Source: Pseudoprevotella muciniphila (GTDB lineage: Bacteria; Bacteroidota; Bacteroidia; Bacteroidales; Bacteroidaceae). Taken from it: 64,000 bases of DNA. Both the position numbers and the translations under genes were made by a program. Below the pieces are notes generated by a model that had not been told where the DNA came from, searched no databases, and saw only the letters and a program-made list of their open reading frames with translations. Positions within the stretch are counted from its first letter, which is position 1; every line of letters begins with the position of its first letter. The DNA is taken from assembly GCF_003265305.2 (NCBI RefSeq), contig NZ_CP033459.1, positions 1,054,001-1,118,000 of the forward strand. The letters are read 5' to 3'. Positions 1-9,486 of this stretch are shown one piece after another.

Positions 1-3000
1 ATCCGTACATGTGTGAAGTGCTACCATCCCATGGTGCACCACCCACCCAGTGGGTGTCGCCCAACACATCCGCATTCCTCTTGTGCCATTCGATACTCTC
101 TGATAAATCGTCCCAAAGTTTTCCGTTGTTGATATTATCGAGCTGCAACGTATCCATATAGAGTTCTACCATGGCTGAACCTGAACCGTAAGCACAACGG
201 ATTTCGCGCACTATACCGTCATAATTGAGCGGCATACTCGCTGCGCCTGAACTTGAGTTCAGATTTCCAAACTTCGAAACGATAACGCCGTGTGTCATCA
301 GGTTATTGATGGGTGTGAGTGGCGAGTTGGTCACGAAGATGTCATGCACCATGGAGTCGCGATAGGTAATCCATTTTTCGCGTAAGTCGCCTGCAGCACC
401 TGAAACGGTTTCCCAGTCGTTACCTTGCTTCCAGATAGCGTCAGTATATTTGAACCAGAATGGTGATGCCCATGTCCCTACTGTGGTATAGATGAATACA
501 TCAGGGTTCACTTTGCGCAATTTGGCTTCTATACCTATGATACCCTCACAATCTTCAAGGCCGGCTTCCGTTGTGGCAGGTCCTTCGCGGTTTACTCCAA
601 TTTCTCTGATGCCGTCGAACTTGAAACAGTTGAAATTGTAATTCTGCAAGAAGTGAGAGCATGTATCAAGGAACAGGCTGTAATACTCGGGCTCGGCAAG
701 TCCCATAGTTTTGCCCTTGTCAGTCCAATACTTCTTTCTTTGCGCTCCAGCCGTATCGTATCCACCTTTCGGACCGAGCCATGCACCGATGTTCGTGTTA
801 AAACTGCCTGCAAGGTTGCTGAGATTGGTAAAGCCGTTAGGGAAGCCGGGGTTGAATCCCCAATTACCGTATGTATCCCATCCGTCATCCCAAACAAACG
901 ACTGAATGCTCTGCCCACGTTTAGTGTAAAGACTATCCTTCCAATGCTGAAGTATTTTCATACATTGAGCCTCGGTCATACAATGTGAATAGTCGCTGTA
1001 TTTGTTGGTACGATTGATATTGACTTCGTACCATGAGTTATAAAGTGAGAAACTGCGCCAAGGCACAGCACGTTCGCGCTCCACGTATGCAAGAACGGAA
1101 CGACGGGCCTGGTCTTGGTTGTCGTCTTGAGCAATCAGACCGACAACAGCGCCAACGTGCCAATCATCGTTGGGCTTAAGCCATTGCGGACGACGCCACA
1201 CACCTTGTATAGTGGAAGTTGGAGTAGCGACTGCATCATCACGCTTAGTTATGGTTGCTCCACTGACAGTAATAGTACCTGCGTCGCAAATGCTCGATTG
1301 CGACTCGTGGTCAATAATATATCTAAGCGTATAATTACCGGCTTCAACACCCGTCAGTGTATAAACATGGTTTACTTTCCTACCACCAGAGAAACCGGTG
1401 TGATAGTCGTGAGCCACTACAGAACCGTTTGCATTCAAAAGTTGTACACCAACGGTTGCAAGACCGCAACTTCCGCTGCCGTAAAGGAACGTAAAGGAGA
1501 CCGTACCATTGTTCGTCAGGTTAGAAACCGTTACAGGTCCTTCTGCCGCAGAGAATGATGTTGAAGAAAAGGACGTAATATTCTCGTATGGAGTCAAAGA
1601 CAACAGTTCGGAAGGCACCTCACTGGAAGCGAGGTTGCTGAAATAGGAGTTTTTCCAGGAATCCACCTCAAAACTGTTTGTACCTTTCTTTATGGTTGCT
1701 CCACTGACAGTGATGGTACCTGCATCGCAAATGCTTGATTGCGATTCGTGGTCAATAATATATCGGAGCGTATAATTGCCTTCTGTAACGCCTGTCAGTG
1801 TATAGACATGGTTCACCTTCCTACTACCCGAGAAACCCGTGTGATAGTCGTGAGCCACTACAGAACCATTTGCATCCAACAGCTGTACGCCAACGGTTGC
1901 AAGACCGCAACTTCCGCTGCCGTAAAGGAACGTAAAGGAGACCGTACCATTGTTCGTCAGGTTAGAAACCATTACGGGACCTTCCACTGCAGAGAAAGAT
2001 GTTGAAGAAAAAGATGAGAGGTTCTCATAAGGAGTCAAAGACAACAGTTCGGCAGGCACCTCGTCTGAATCGAGATCGTTGAAATAGGTATTCTTCCAGG
2101 AACCCACTTCAAAATCTGCCGCACCTACCACCGTGTTGAGTGCAGTAGGTGTTTCAAGTCCTGCAAAGATATGGCTTGTTACGAGGGGACTTCCTGCCAC
2201 GGGTTGGCCATTTCTGGTCGGCACACCGTGCCGATTGTTCACATAGAACTGCATCGGCGTGATGGTCTTCATTTTGACGTCGTGCGTCGTAGAGAAATCA
2301 ACGGTGGTCCTCAAGTAATGCGAACCGTCGCGCAATACTGCACGCCATGTGGCGGTCAGTGTTTTCCCCGTTTCGAAGTTATACGTATATACTGCCTTAA
2401 GGGCATATCCATTCGCACGGCTCTCACTTGCTGTACGCACAGCATTATTCGGTGTGAGCGTCTCCATCGTCACACTTTGAAGCGTCATGGCAGAAGCCTT
2501 GACTTTTGTACCGTTGTAGAGTTGGAACTCGAAGAGTTCTTTTGCGCCTTGAATGTCGAGTGCTTCAGCACCAACGAAAGAAAGCACACCATTTCTTTTT
2601 GCAAACGTGGCAGAAAATAGGTTGTTCCCTAATGTCCACTGGTCTGTACCGGAAACTGTCAGCGAAGCCGTTCCGGGTTTTGTGGCAGCAGGATACTCTG
2701 GTGTTACCCCTATCGTATTGTTATTGTCATCCCCGCCGATGGAAGGATCAGATGGTTCGCCCACCATTCTTACGGTTATTCTCAGGTCTCCATCCACGAT
2801 TTCAGCAGGCAAAGTCAGTTCGCCGTCTGTAAGATCTGCACCTGTATAAGTTGTTGTGAGCACTTGAGGCACACTGTGTATAATGGCCGGATTAGCATCA
2901 AGAACACCATGGGTAACCAGGATTTCCTCCACCTCGTACCCTGCATTGGGTACCACTTTCAATGTAAGTGCCTCATTGTAGGGAACAGTGGTGCCACCAA

Positions 3001-5107
3001 GAGTTTGATTGGAAACATTGAGCACTTCTCCGTATCCACTGACCACGCTGACATTTACTTCAGAACCGCTGAAAACACGCAGACGATAGTCGGCTATGCC
3101 ACCGCCATTGGAAATGATGTGGTTATTAGAGGTTACGTTTCCGCCGGCATCGATTTCATTCCAGTCCACCTTGAAGCGGATGCGGTAGAAACCATCGGCA
3201 AGGTTGGGAATGGTGAATGATGGCGGGTTGAGCACGTTGCGTGCAGAACCTGTAAGGTTAACGCCGTTGCTGTTGTAGCCGGATTGTCCGTTAGTGTTAT
3301 TACCACTCCAGAATGAGAAAGTCATAGCATCGCTGTTCTCGCCGATAACACCGTTGGTAATGTTGCCTGTATCAAAAATACCATTTTGGTTCTTGTCGAT
3401 ATATACATAGCCATGCATCGGACCGCCTGCGTATCCAAATGTCGGAGTCATAGCATCGCCTGGCGCAACGAAGAAGGTCTGCGACATGTCTTCGTGATAC
3501 ACCTTTTTGTCGTTGGCGATATCAACTCTTTTGCCAGCCATAGTAACGGCATTGAGGTAGCGATCGGTGCGGCTTATGGTTGTGTCCTTATTTAAATTAA
3601 GGAGATAGTCGTACGAGATTTCCGTACCTTTTTCCACGAAAAGACCTTCGATAACGATGTCGCCGTCCACCCATTCTGCAGGAATGGTGTAGCAGTCATT
3701 CTCGTCGAAAGCATTGCTATATACAATGTCATCCACATACTGAAGTGTGCCGCGTATGAGTTTGTCACCGTCGAGGTTGTAGCCGTGGCGTACACGCATG
3801 CCGTTGTAGGCAAATCCGTTCTCAGGATTGAGCTTCACGGTGAATGCCTGTCCGAACGGTGTGGTTGTCATGAGCGCGCTGCCGTCTCCGGAGAGCACCT
3901 CACCATTGCGGTTGTCTTCCGTAACGGTAACGTTGTCTTCGTGTACATTGAGGCGTACGTCCACTATACCACCACCATTAGACACGATGGTCGGTGCACC
4001 GCCCGGGTCAATGTCGTTCCAGTCGTCCTTGAAGCGCATGCGGTAGAATCCCTTTGGTGTACCGGCGGGGATAGTGAATGACGGCATGGCAAGTGTATTG
4101 TTGGAACTATTCGTTACACCTCGACTGTTCTTGCCGTTGTAGTTGGAGAAGGTCTTGATGTCGCTGCCTTCTGCAGGTGTTCCGTTTGCATTAAGACCGT
4201 AGGAGAATTTTCCGTCCTGTCCGTAGTCAATGTAGAGGTAACTGTTCATCCAGTTGCCTTCGATGGTCATGGATGCCGTAACTTCCTGACCTGCCTTGAC
4301 GGGGAAGGTGTTCTCCATCATGTCGCGATAAACGGGATCGCCGCTTGACGGGTCGGACGATACGTTCACAGTCTTACCTGCCAATGAAACTGTTTTAATA
4401 CCTCGGTCATTGCGAGTGGATTTGGTGCTTTTCTTGTCAAAGTTGGTGGGATAGTCGTCATACTGTAAAAGCGGAGCAGGACTTGTGTTCACCACAATCT
4501 GATCGATGTATGCCACGAAATCCTGATTGCGGTCATGCGGAGATTCGCATTCGGGCACAACGACGAGGCTGTAGATGTCCACACCCGATACACCCTTGAT
4601 GGCGAATACTGCGTCTGTCCATTTGTTGGGTGTTATCGTAGTGGTGGAGATTTCCCAGAACTGCTCTGTTTCAGGACTTTGTCCTGCCCAATCCTGTTCG
4701 CGGTGCTTACCGAGGCCCATGAGCATCACACGTCCTTCTATGGGACGGTTGATGAGTACGTGTACATACTGCGGGGTTGGTGAGAGCGAAAAGGGGGTCT
4801 TCAGGTCGATGCGTGCACCGAACTGGTTTGAGCCGAAACGTGAGCGCTGTACACCGAGTATCTTTGCCGTGCTGTTTGGTGCTTCGCCGAGAAAATCATC
4901 TACTTGGTTGAGGTGGTTGTCAATGACGGCAACATTACCTTGCAGCGTTCCTTTGCGGAAGGGTGAGTTTTCCCAGGAGTCGTACACGCTGACGGACTTG
5001 TAGTCGTCGGTGTCGAATGTTACGCTTGCTGTCTGTGCTGCGGCAGCCATAGGCAGTGCCAATGCTGCGATGAGGGTATATTTCTTGAGTTTCATGACTT
5101 TGTTCAT
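1..5107 (-). CDS. Large secreted glycoside hydrolase, clan GH-D-like (melibiase/GH36-type fold), C-terminus beyond the window
   Basis: The frame is open on the minus strand from ATG at 5107 to the window edge (about 1700 residues), so the 3' end is missing. It starts MNKVMKLKKYTLIAALALPMAAAAQ, a typical signal peptide. Residues about 240-600 hold two GEVED-type modules (SYLYIDYGQDGKF and HGYVYIDKNQNGIFD). Then comes a supersandwich-like domain (about 770-990), two duplicated beta-rich inserts (about 995-1290), and a catalytic barrel beginning near VPWRSFSLYNSWYEV. The barrel has WDDGWD and FKFDGI, matching the substrate-binding and nucleophile strands of clan GH-D enzymes. Substrate cannot be read from sequence; an alpha-galactosidase or alpha-N-acetylgalactosaminidase type activity on host or plant glycans is inferred. 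It follows the fucosidase gene after 9 bp, so the two are probably one operon for exported glycan breakdown. A start at Met5 (5095) is also possible. Confidence 0.8.
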   Translation of the reverse strand, partial: MNKVMKLKKYTLIAALALPMAAAAQTASVTFDTDDYKSVSVYDSWENSPFRKGTLQGNVAVIDNHLNQVDDFLGEAPNSTAKILGVQRSRFGSNQFGARIDLKTPFSLSPTPQYVHVLINRPIEGRVMLMGLGKHREQDWAGQSPETEQFWEISTTTITPNKWTDAVFAIKGVSGVDIYSLVVVPECESPHDRNQDFVAYIDQIVVNTSPAPLLQYDDYPTNFDKKSTKSTRNDRGIKTVSLAGKTVNVSSDPSSGDPVYRDMMENTFPVKAGQEVTASMTIEGNWMNSYLYIDYGQDGKFSYGLNANGTPAEGSDIKTFSNYNGKNSRGVTNSSNNTLAMPSFTIPAGTPKGFYRMRFKDDWNDIDPGGAPTIVSNGGGIVDVRLNVHEDNVTVTEDNRNGEVLSGDGSALMTTTPFGQAFTVKLNPENGFAYNGMRVRHGYNLDGDKLIRGTLQYVDDIVYSNAFDENDCYTIPAEWVDGDIVIEGLFVEKGTEISYDYLLNLNKDTTISRTDRYLNAVTMAGKRVDIANDKKVYHEDMSQTFFVAPGDAMTPTFGYAGGPMHGYVYIDKNQNGIFDTGNITNGVIGENSDAMTFSFWSGNNTNGQSGYNSNGVNLTGSARNVLNPPSFTIPNLADGFYRIRFKVDWNEIDAGGNVTSNNHIISNGGGIADYRLRVFSGSEVNVSVVSGYGEVLNVSNQTLGGTTVPYNEALTLKVVPNAGYEVEEILVTHGVLDANPAIIHSVPQVLTTTYTGADLTDGELTLPAEIVDGDLRITVRMVGEPSDPSIGGDDNNNTIGVTPEYPAATKPGTASLTVSGTDQWTLGNNLFSATFAKRNGVLSFVGAEALDIQGAKELFEFQLYNGTKVKASAMTLQSVTMETLTPNNAVRTASESRANGYALKAVYTYNFETGKTLTATWRAVLRDGSHYLRTTVDFSTTHDVKMKTITPMQFYVNNRHGVPTRNGQPVAGSPLVTSHIFAGLETPTALNTVVGAADFEVGSWKNTYFNDLDSDEVPAELLSLTPYENLSSFSSTSFSAVEGPVMVSNLTNNGTVSFTFLYGSGSCGLATVGVQLLDANGSVVAHDYHTGFSGSRKVNHVYTLTGVTEGNYTLRYIIDHESQSSICDAGTITVSGATIKKGTNSFEVDSWKNSYFSNLASSEVPSELLSLTPYENITSFSSTSFSAAEGPVTVSNLTNNGTVSFTFLYGSGSCGLATVGVQLLNANGSVVAHDYHTGFSGGRKVNHVYTLTGVEAGNYTLRYIIDHESQSSICDAGTITVSGATITKRDDAVATPTSTIQGVWRRPQWLKPNDDWHVGAVVGLIAQDDNQDQARRSVLAYVERERAVPWRSFSLYNSWYEVNINRTNKYSDYSHCMTEAQCMKILQHWKDSLYTKRGQSIQSFVWDDGWDTYGNWGFNPGFPNGFTNLSNLAGSFNTNIGAWLGPKGGYDTAGAQRKKYWTDKGKTMGLAEPEYYSLFLDTCSHFLQNYNFNCFKFDGIREIGVNREGPATTEAGLEDCEGIIGIEAKLRKVNPDVFIYTTVGTWASPFWFKYTDAIWKQGNDWETVSGAAGDLREKWITYRDSMVHDIFVTNSPLTPINNLMTHGVIVSKFGNLNSSSGAASMPLNYDGIVREIRCAYGSGSAMVELYMDTLQLDNINNGKLWDDLSESIEWHKRNADVLGDTHWVGGAPWDGSTSHMYG
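1240..2124 (-). repeat. Tandem duplicated ~147-codon module inside the GH-D-like gene
   Basis: Two copies of a module lie head to tail (about 2124-1690 and 1683-1240). The repeat distance is 441 bp (147 codons): the same stretch starts at 1454 and at 1895 and runs almost unchanged for about 80 bp. Encoded copies share FEVxSWKN, ELLSLTPYEN, GSGSCGLATVGVQLL and RYIIDHESQSSICDAGT. The high nucleotide identity points to a recent duplication or gene conversion. A carbohydrate-binding role is inferred. Confidence 0.8.
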
Positions 5108-5116
5108 TTTTTAAGG

Positions 5117-6595
5117 TTAATATACCGATACCGTATGCAGCAGCGGACATGCGCGGCTGTCAGTGATCTTGATACGTATTCCCTTTACATTGAAACCATT
5201 ATCGTAACTGTTCGATGTGCTGCCATTGAGAGGGATAATTCTCTTATAACCGATGGTCGTGGTCTGTATGTTCGACGCACGCTGTGTCCATGTGGTGCCG
5301 TCGGCTGTGGTTTCTATGGTGAAACCTTTCACGCGCTGTCCCTTGCGGATGTACTCCTGAAGGGTTACGTAGTGCACGTTCTGCGGCTGATTCCAAGTAA
5401 GGGTAATGGTAGCCGCCTTCTGGCCGTCGTTGGTTGCCCAATAGGTGTTCTTGTCGCCGTCTATAAGGTTGCTTGCAGCGTAGTTGCCACCTGAACGTGT
5501 AACGTTTGCAGTAACGGTGGCTGTCTTAGCGAGGTCGGTGCCGAAGCGCGTTCTGAGTTTTTCGCCCAAATCGCAGAGTTGCACGGAGTCGGCATCAGTG
5601 AGACGTCCGGACATGTCGGGTGGGAAGTTGAGGATGAGTGTGGCGTTCCGTCCCACGGTCTTGAGATACATGTCGAAGAGCGTCTCGGAGTTCTTGGTGG
5701 TTTCGCCATCATGCCAGAACCAACCGCCGCTTGTGGCTTTGGCATCGCTTTCGCTGGGCTTCCACTGCCATGCGGTCTCGCTTCCGCTAAGTCCGGAGCC
5801 CATGGACCACGTGGTTTCGTTGGTGTAGCCTGATTCCGTACCGCACCAGCGTGCTTCTCCGCCCACGCCCCAAAGGATGATGTCCGGGCAAACTTTGTGT
5901 ACAGAGTCGCGCAAGTTGGGGATGTCGTAATAGTAGCTTTCGTCGATGGAACGGTTCTCATACGCACCTCCATAATAACCGGAACCTCCGTTGGCGCCGT
6001 CGAACCACATTTCAAACTGGTCGGTGCCGTACTGTGAGAGTTCGAAACACTGCTTGAGGAACACCTTTGTTACGTATTCATCAGTGCCGTAGTAGGCACT
6101 GTTCCTGTCCCACGGCGATATGTAGAAGCCATACTTCATATCCAGTTTCTTTGCTGCCCTTACGAAAGCCTCAGGAATGTTGGTTTGCTTGGCGTAGGCA
6201 TTGGATGAGTTCTGACAGTGGTGGTCCGTCGTCTCTGTTGGCCACAAGCAGAAACCGTCATGGTGCTTCACTACTGCGATACCGCCTTTCATCTCTGCTT
6301 TCTTGCAGAGGCGGAGCCACTGTTCCGGATCGGGCAACCTTGTGGGCGCGAAACGGTTGACATTCTCGTCACCATTGCCCCATTCCAGACCGGTGTAGGT
6401 GTTCATTCCATAATGGAAGAAGGCATAGAATTCAGTCTCCTGCCATTTCATCTGGCGTTCCGAAGGCACGGGGAATACTTCCGCCGGCTCATTGTTCGGA
6501 TTGCTCGGCGCTTCGTCTATCATCTCCAACTGACCGAACAGGGCAGACGGTCGAACGAATAGTCCAAACACGAGGATAAGAGTAATTCTTTTCAT
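5117..6595 (-). CDS. Secreted alpha-L-fucosidase (GH29) with C-terminal discoidin-like domain
   Basis: A 492-residue protein with an N-terminal signal peptide ending near LFGQ. Residues about 45-350 form the GH29 barrel: FYAFFHYGMNTYTG, then VVKHHDGFCLWPT (HHDGF at 111-115), then EMWFDGANG, where Asp199 is at the place of the GH29 nucleophile. NATLILNFPPD near 315-325 is also typical of the family. Residues about 355-490 look like an F5/8 type C (discoidin) carbohydrate-binding domain (GGNYAASNLIDGDKNTYWAT). The enzyme is expected to remove alpha-linked fucose from glycans in the periplasm or at the cell surface. It is the first gene of a two-gene operon with the giant glycosidase, 9 bp downstream. 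GH29 assignment is firm; linkage preference is not visible. Confidence 0.93.
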   Translation of the reverse strand: MKRITLILVFGLFVRPSALFGQLEMIDEAPSNPNNEPAEVFPVPSERQMKWQETEFYAFFHYGMNTYTGLEWGNGDENVNRFAPTRLPDPEQWLRLCKKAEMKGGIAVVKHHDGFCLWPTETTDHHCQNSSNAYAKQTNIPEAFVRAAKKLDMKYGFYISPWDRNSAYYGTDEYVTKVFLKQCFELSQYGTDQFEMWFDGANGGSGYYGGAYENRSIDESYYYDIPNLRDSVHKVCPDIILWGVGGEARWCGTESGYTNETTWSMGSGLSGSETAWQWKPSESDAKATSGGWFWHDGETTKNSETLFDMYLKTVGRNATLILNFPPDMSGRLTDADSVQLCDLGEKLRTRFGTDLAKTATVTANVTRSGGNYAASNLIDGDKNTYWATNDGQKAATITLTWNQPQNVHYVTLQEYIRKGQRVKGFTIETTADGTTWTQRASNIQTTTIGYKRIIPLNGSTSNSYDNGFNVKGIRIKITDSRACPLLHTVSVY

Positions 6596-6655
6596 GTTTT
6601 TTTCGGATTAATGTCTCTTCAGATTGTTTTATAACCTTAATAAAAAAATATGGGG

Positions 6656-6663
6656 CAAATTTA
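6656..6663 (-). promoter_or_regulatory. Candidate -7 element of the fucosidase operon
   Basis: On the minus strand this reads TAAATTTG, matching the Bacteroidetes -7 consensus TAnnTTTG, about 60 bp before the fucosidase ATG. The -33 position (TTCA on the minus strand) is a poor match. Confidence 0.4.
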
Positions 6664-6762
6664 ATAATTTATTTTCATTCCATGAATAGTTCTTGCAATT
6701 AATCTTTCACCATTGTGCAAAAGGTTGGGCAAAAACTTACAATGGGTTTGAAAAATCATCAA

Positions 6763-7479
6763 CTACTTCCGCCTGCTGGCAAAATACTGATAGTCGCGCC
6801 AGACTTGGGTGAGGTATTGCCCGGTATAAATGTTGCTGCTGGGCGGCGGACCGCAGATGGGCACTACCTTTTGCGCCAGGCTGTTGATTTGCTGGTTTGT
6901 CGATTGACTGTAAGAAGTCAGCACGGTGTGGATAATCTCTGCCTGACCCTCTGTAAGGTTCTGCGCAAGCGGATAAACGGGCACATAGCCGACCTGCACC
7001 GTATAGAAGTCGTTCAGTCGCACCATGCGGTTTGCCGAACGTTCCGTGCGAATCACCATCGTGCCGCTCGCCATGTCGCCCAGCCGCTGAGAACGGTCGG
7101 AAAAGACGAAGAGGCAGAGCGTAACGGGCGGCAACAGGAGGTAGTCCACCGGTTGAAGTGCCCAGCGCAGGAAAAAGTCGCCCACACTCGGTGCCTCGCC
7201 TTCCACGCGCACCACTTTCAACTTCAGTGCCATCTTGCCGAACGTCTGACCATGAAAAAGCACCTCCGTGATAAAAGGATACATCATGATGGCTATCACA
7301 ATTACAAAGACTGCAAATTCACCAAAGGCTTCAACTAACGGTATCATATAAGCAGCTGACAACCAGATGATAGCAAACATCACCAGCAGGTCAATCAAGC
7401 CCGACATCAGGCGTAGCATGAAAACCGCCTGACGGGTTTCCACGCGAACATTCTGACTGGTAATGATGTAATTGTTCAT
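6763..7479 (-). CDS. RDD family membrane protein
   Basis: About 238 residues from ATG at 7479; an in-frame GTG lies 18 bp further upstream. The core has the RDD pattern: RLMSGLIDLLVMFAIIWL (with the R..D pair in the first membrane segment), a second hydrophobic segment FAVFVIVIAIMMYPF, then GQTFGKMALKLKV and a third segment before SDRSQRLGDMASGTMVI. The C-terminal third is soluble and unlike typical RDD proteins. RDD proteins are small multi-pass membrane proteins of unclear, possibly transport-related, role. It is divergent from the SpoIIM/MoxR/DUF58 operon, which in Bacteroidetes is a common neighbour, so a shared envelope function is likely. Confidence 0.85.
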   Translation of the reverse strand: MNNYIITSQNVRVETRQAVFMLRLMSGLIDLLVMFAIIWLSAAYMIPLVEAFGEFAVFVIVIAIMMYPFITEVLFHGQTFGKMALKLKVVRVEGEAPSVGDFFLRWALQPVDYLLLPPVTLCLFVFSDRSQRLGDMASGTMVIRTERSANRMVRLNDFYTVQVGYVPVYPLAQNLTEGQAEIIHTVLTSYSQSTNQQINSLAQKVVPICGPPPSSNIYTGQYLTQVWRDYQYFASRRK

Positions 7480-7560
7480 TGCAAAAGCGGCTGTCACAAC
7501 TGATTTTCCTGCTACATTTGCTGTTGCGGCAAATTGTCAGTCATTTTTCTGAAAGTTTAC

Positions 7561-7591
7561 TCTGCAAATTTATCAAAAATGTTTATATTTG
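7561..7591 (+). promoter_or_regulatory. Promoter of the SpoIIM-MoxR-DUF58 operon
   Basis: TATATTTG at 7584-7591 fits TAnnTTTG, and TCTG at 7561-7564 lies exactly 19 bp upstream in place of TTTG. The first gene starts 55 bp downstream. Confidence 0.6.
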
Positions 7592-7645
7592 CCACTAATT
7601 GAGCCTAAAAGTTCAGAAAATTAAGGGAAGCATTCTGCCTATACG

Positions 7646-8626
7646 ATGTTAGAATCTACGTTCATACAGAGAAATCGCGAGAAGTGGTCGCAGTTTGAGC
7701 ATGTCTGCTATGCCACGGACCATTATCCGCCCTCACAACTTGCCGACGTTTACGACGAGTTGATGGCAGACCTTGCCTTTGCGCAGACCCACTATCCCGA
7801 CTCGAAGGTTACGACCTACCTGAACGACATGACACTCAAGATCCACCTCGCCGTGTACAAGAAGGGAAATACGAGCATGAAGCAATCGTTCGTCAGGCTG
7901 GTCAGGGAGAGCATCCCCATGGCGCTCTACACACATCGCCGCATGCTCCTCTATGCCCTAGTCCTCTTCGCGTTCGGCACATTCGTCGGCGTGGTTTCAC
8001 AACTGGGCGACCCCGACTTCAGCCGACTCATTCTCGGCGACGAATATGTGGATATGAGCCTGCAAAACATCAGCAAGGGCACGCCGACGGATGTGTACAG
8101 CAGCAGCAACGAAGCCACGATGATGGCACAAATACCCACCAACAACATCATGGTGTCGCTCCGGTGCTTCGTCATGGGCATACTGACGCTTTTCGGCACG
8201 GGTGTCATGGCGTTCTACAACAGTGTGATGCTCGGCTGTTTCTGCACTTTCTTCTACCAGCATGGCGTATTCTCCGAAGCCATGCAGGCGGTGTGGCTGC
8301 ACGGCACGATAGAAATCAGTGCCATCATCGTCGCCATCGCAGCAGGTTTCGTGCTCGGTACGGGATGGATTTTCCCGGGCACCATGAGCCGCCGGCAAGC
8401 CTTCCGGAAGAATGCGAAGCAAGGGCTCTACATTTTCCTTGCCACTGTGCCGATGCTCCTCGTGGCAGGTTTCATCGAGTCGTTCCTCACGCGCCACGTC
8501 CCGGAGTGGCCCACAGGCCTCAATGTGGCTTTCATTATCCTCTCGCTCGTGCTGGTCGTACTCTACATCATAGTGTGGCCTGCAATGGTGGCTAAAGCAA
8601 GAAAACGCAACCATGAAGAAGATTGA
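7646..8626 (+). CDS. SpoIIM-like (DUF95) integral membrane protein
   Basis: 326 residues. The N-terminal ~95 residues are soluble and helical (MLESTFIQRNREKWSQFE, a usual SpoIIM/DUF95 start). Several membrane segments follow: MLLYALVLFAFGTFVGVV, a loop, VSLRCFVMGILTLFGTGVMAFYNSVML, a long stretch with HGTIEISAIIVAIAAGFVLG, and two C-terminal helices. The HGxxEixA motif is conserved in the family. In non-sporulating Bacteroidetes such proteins sit beside MoxR/DUF58 genes, as here. The exact activity is unknown. The last 14 bp overlap the next gene, so translation is probably coupled. Confidence 0.88.
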   Translation: MLESTFIQRNREKWSQFEHVCYATDHYPPSQLADVYDELMADLAFAQTHYPDSKVTTYLNDMTLKIHLAVYKKGNTSMKQSFVRLVRESIPMALYTHRRMLLYALVLFAFGTFVGVVSQLGDPDFSRLILGDEYVDMSLQNISKGTPTDVYSSSNEATMMAQIPTNNIMVSLRCFVMGILTLFGTGVMAFYNSVMLGCFCTFFYQHGVFSEAMQAVWLHGTIEISAIIVAIAAGFVLGTGWIFPGTMSRRQAFRKNAKQGLYIFLATVPMLLVAGFIESFLTRHVPEWPTGLNVAFIILSLVLVVLYIIVWPAMVAKARKRNHEED

Positions 8627-9482
8627 ACTCTACCGCATACGCACCTTCAGCGACATCTTCGAAGACAGCATACAGTGGCTGAAGGACAACCGGCGCGCCG
8701 TGCTGAGATACATAGTGCCGGTGGCAGGTGTGTGCGTCGTCATATTGTCTTCAGTCTTTCTTTGGGCTTACATCATGTCGGAAGAGTTTTACGAAATCGA
8801 TTTTTGGGATAAAACATTATTCGCAACATTCACCATAATCTTCATTTCCCTTTGGTTGCTCCCTACCATGTTTTTCACGCTCTACGATCTCTACCGGCAA
8901 CGGGAGAATGGGCTGAAAGACCTCTCTGTCAAGACGTTCAGAAAAGCATTGCCCGCCATGACAAGACGCATGCTGGCTATGCCTGTCGCTGCTATAGCAA
9001 TCATCGCCTTTATCATTTTGCTCTTTGGCTTCGAAACCGTATTATCTTTCTTCATATTGCCCATAGGTATCATGGCAATGCCGCCGCTGTTTATCTATCC
9101 CGCCGTTGTGGCACTGAGCGGTAAAGAATCGGCAGGAAGCATAAAAGAAACATTTTCATTAGGCTACAGCGACTACGGCACTATATTCAAGGTCTCTGTC
9201 GCACTGCTTTTCTTCAGCATAGCCCTCTTCATCCTGAGTTTCACATCGCTGGGAATCATCGTGCTGATTGAGGATTATCTGCCGGACAGTCTCCTGCATG
9301 GTGTGGGAGAAGAGATATTTAAATATGCCATCTTTTTCATCACCTTCGCCCTCCTCACCGCTTCGGCATATTTCCTCGCCCTGCTGGCACTCGTGGTTGG
9401 CGCCCACACCTACGGATCCATCAAGGAGAGCGAGGAAGGCATAAGCATTGATGCTAAAATAGAAAACTTTGAAAACCTCTGA
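8613..9482 (+). CDS. Multi-pass membrane protein of the MoxR/DUF58 operon
   Basis: 289 residues, with a short cytoplasmic N-terminus (IRTFSDIFEDSIQWLKDN) and about five to six membrane segments: near 30-55, 70-92, 120-160 (two), 195-220, and 240-265. The family is not recognised with certainty; it resembles the DUF4013-like membrane proteins often found at this operon position. It overlaps the SpoIIM-like gene by 14 bp and is followed after 4 bp by the DUF4129-like gene, so it is certainly co-transcribed. No catalytic motif is visible. Confidence 0.75.
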   Translation: MKKIELYRIRTFSDIFEDSIQWLKDNRRAVLRYIVPVAGVCVVILSSVFLWAYIMSEEFYEIDFWDKTLFATFTIIFISLWLLPTMFFTLYDLYRQRENGLKDLSVKTFRKALPAMTRRMLAMPVAAIAIIAFIILLFGFETVLSFFILPIGIMAMPPLFIYPAVVALSGKESAGSIKETFSLGYSDYGTIFKVSVALLFFSIALFILSFTSLGIIVLIEDYLPDSLLHGVGEEIFKYAIFFITFALLTASAYFLALLALVVGAHTYGSIKESEEGISIDAKIENFENL

Positions 9483-9486
9483 TGAC

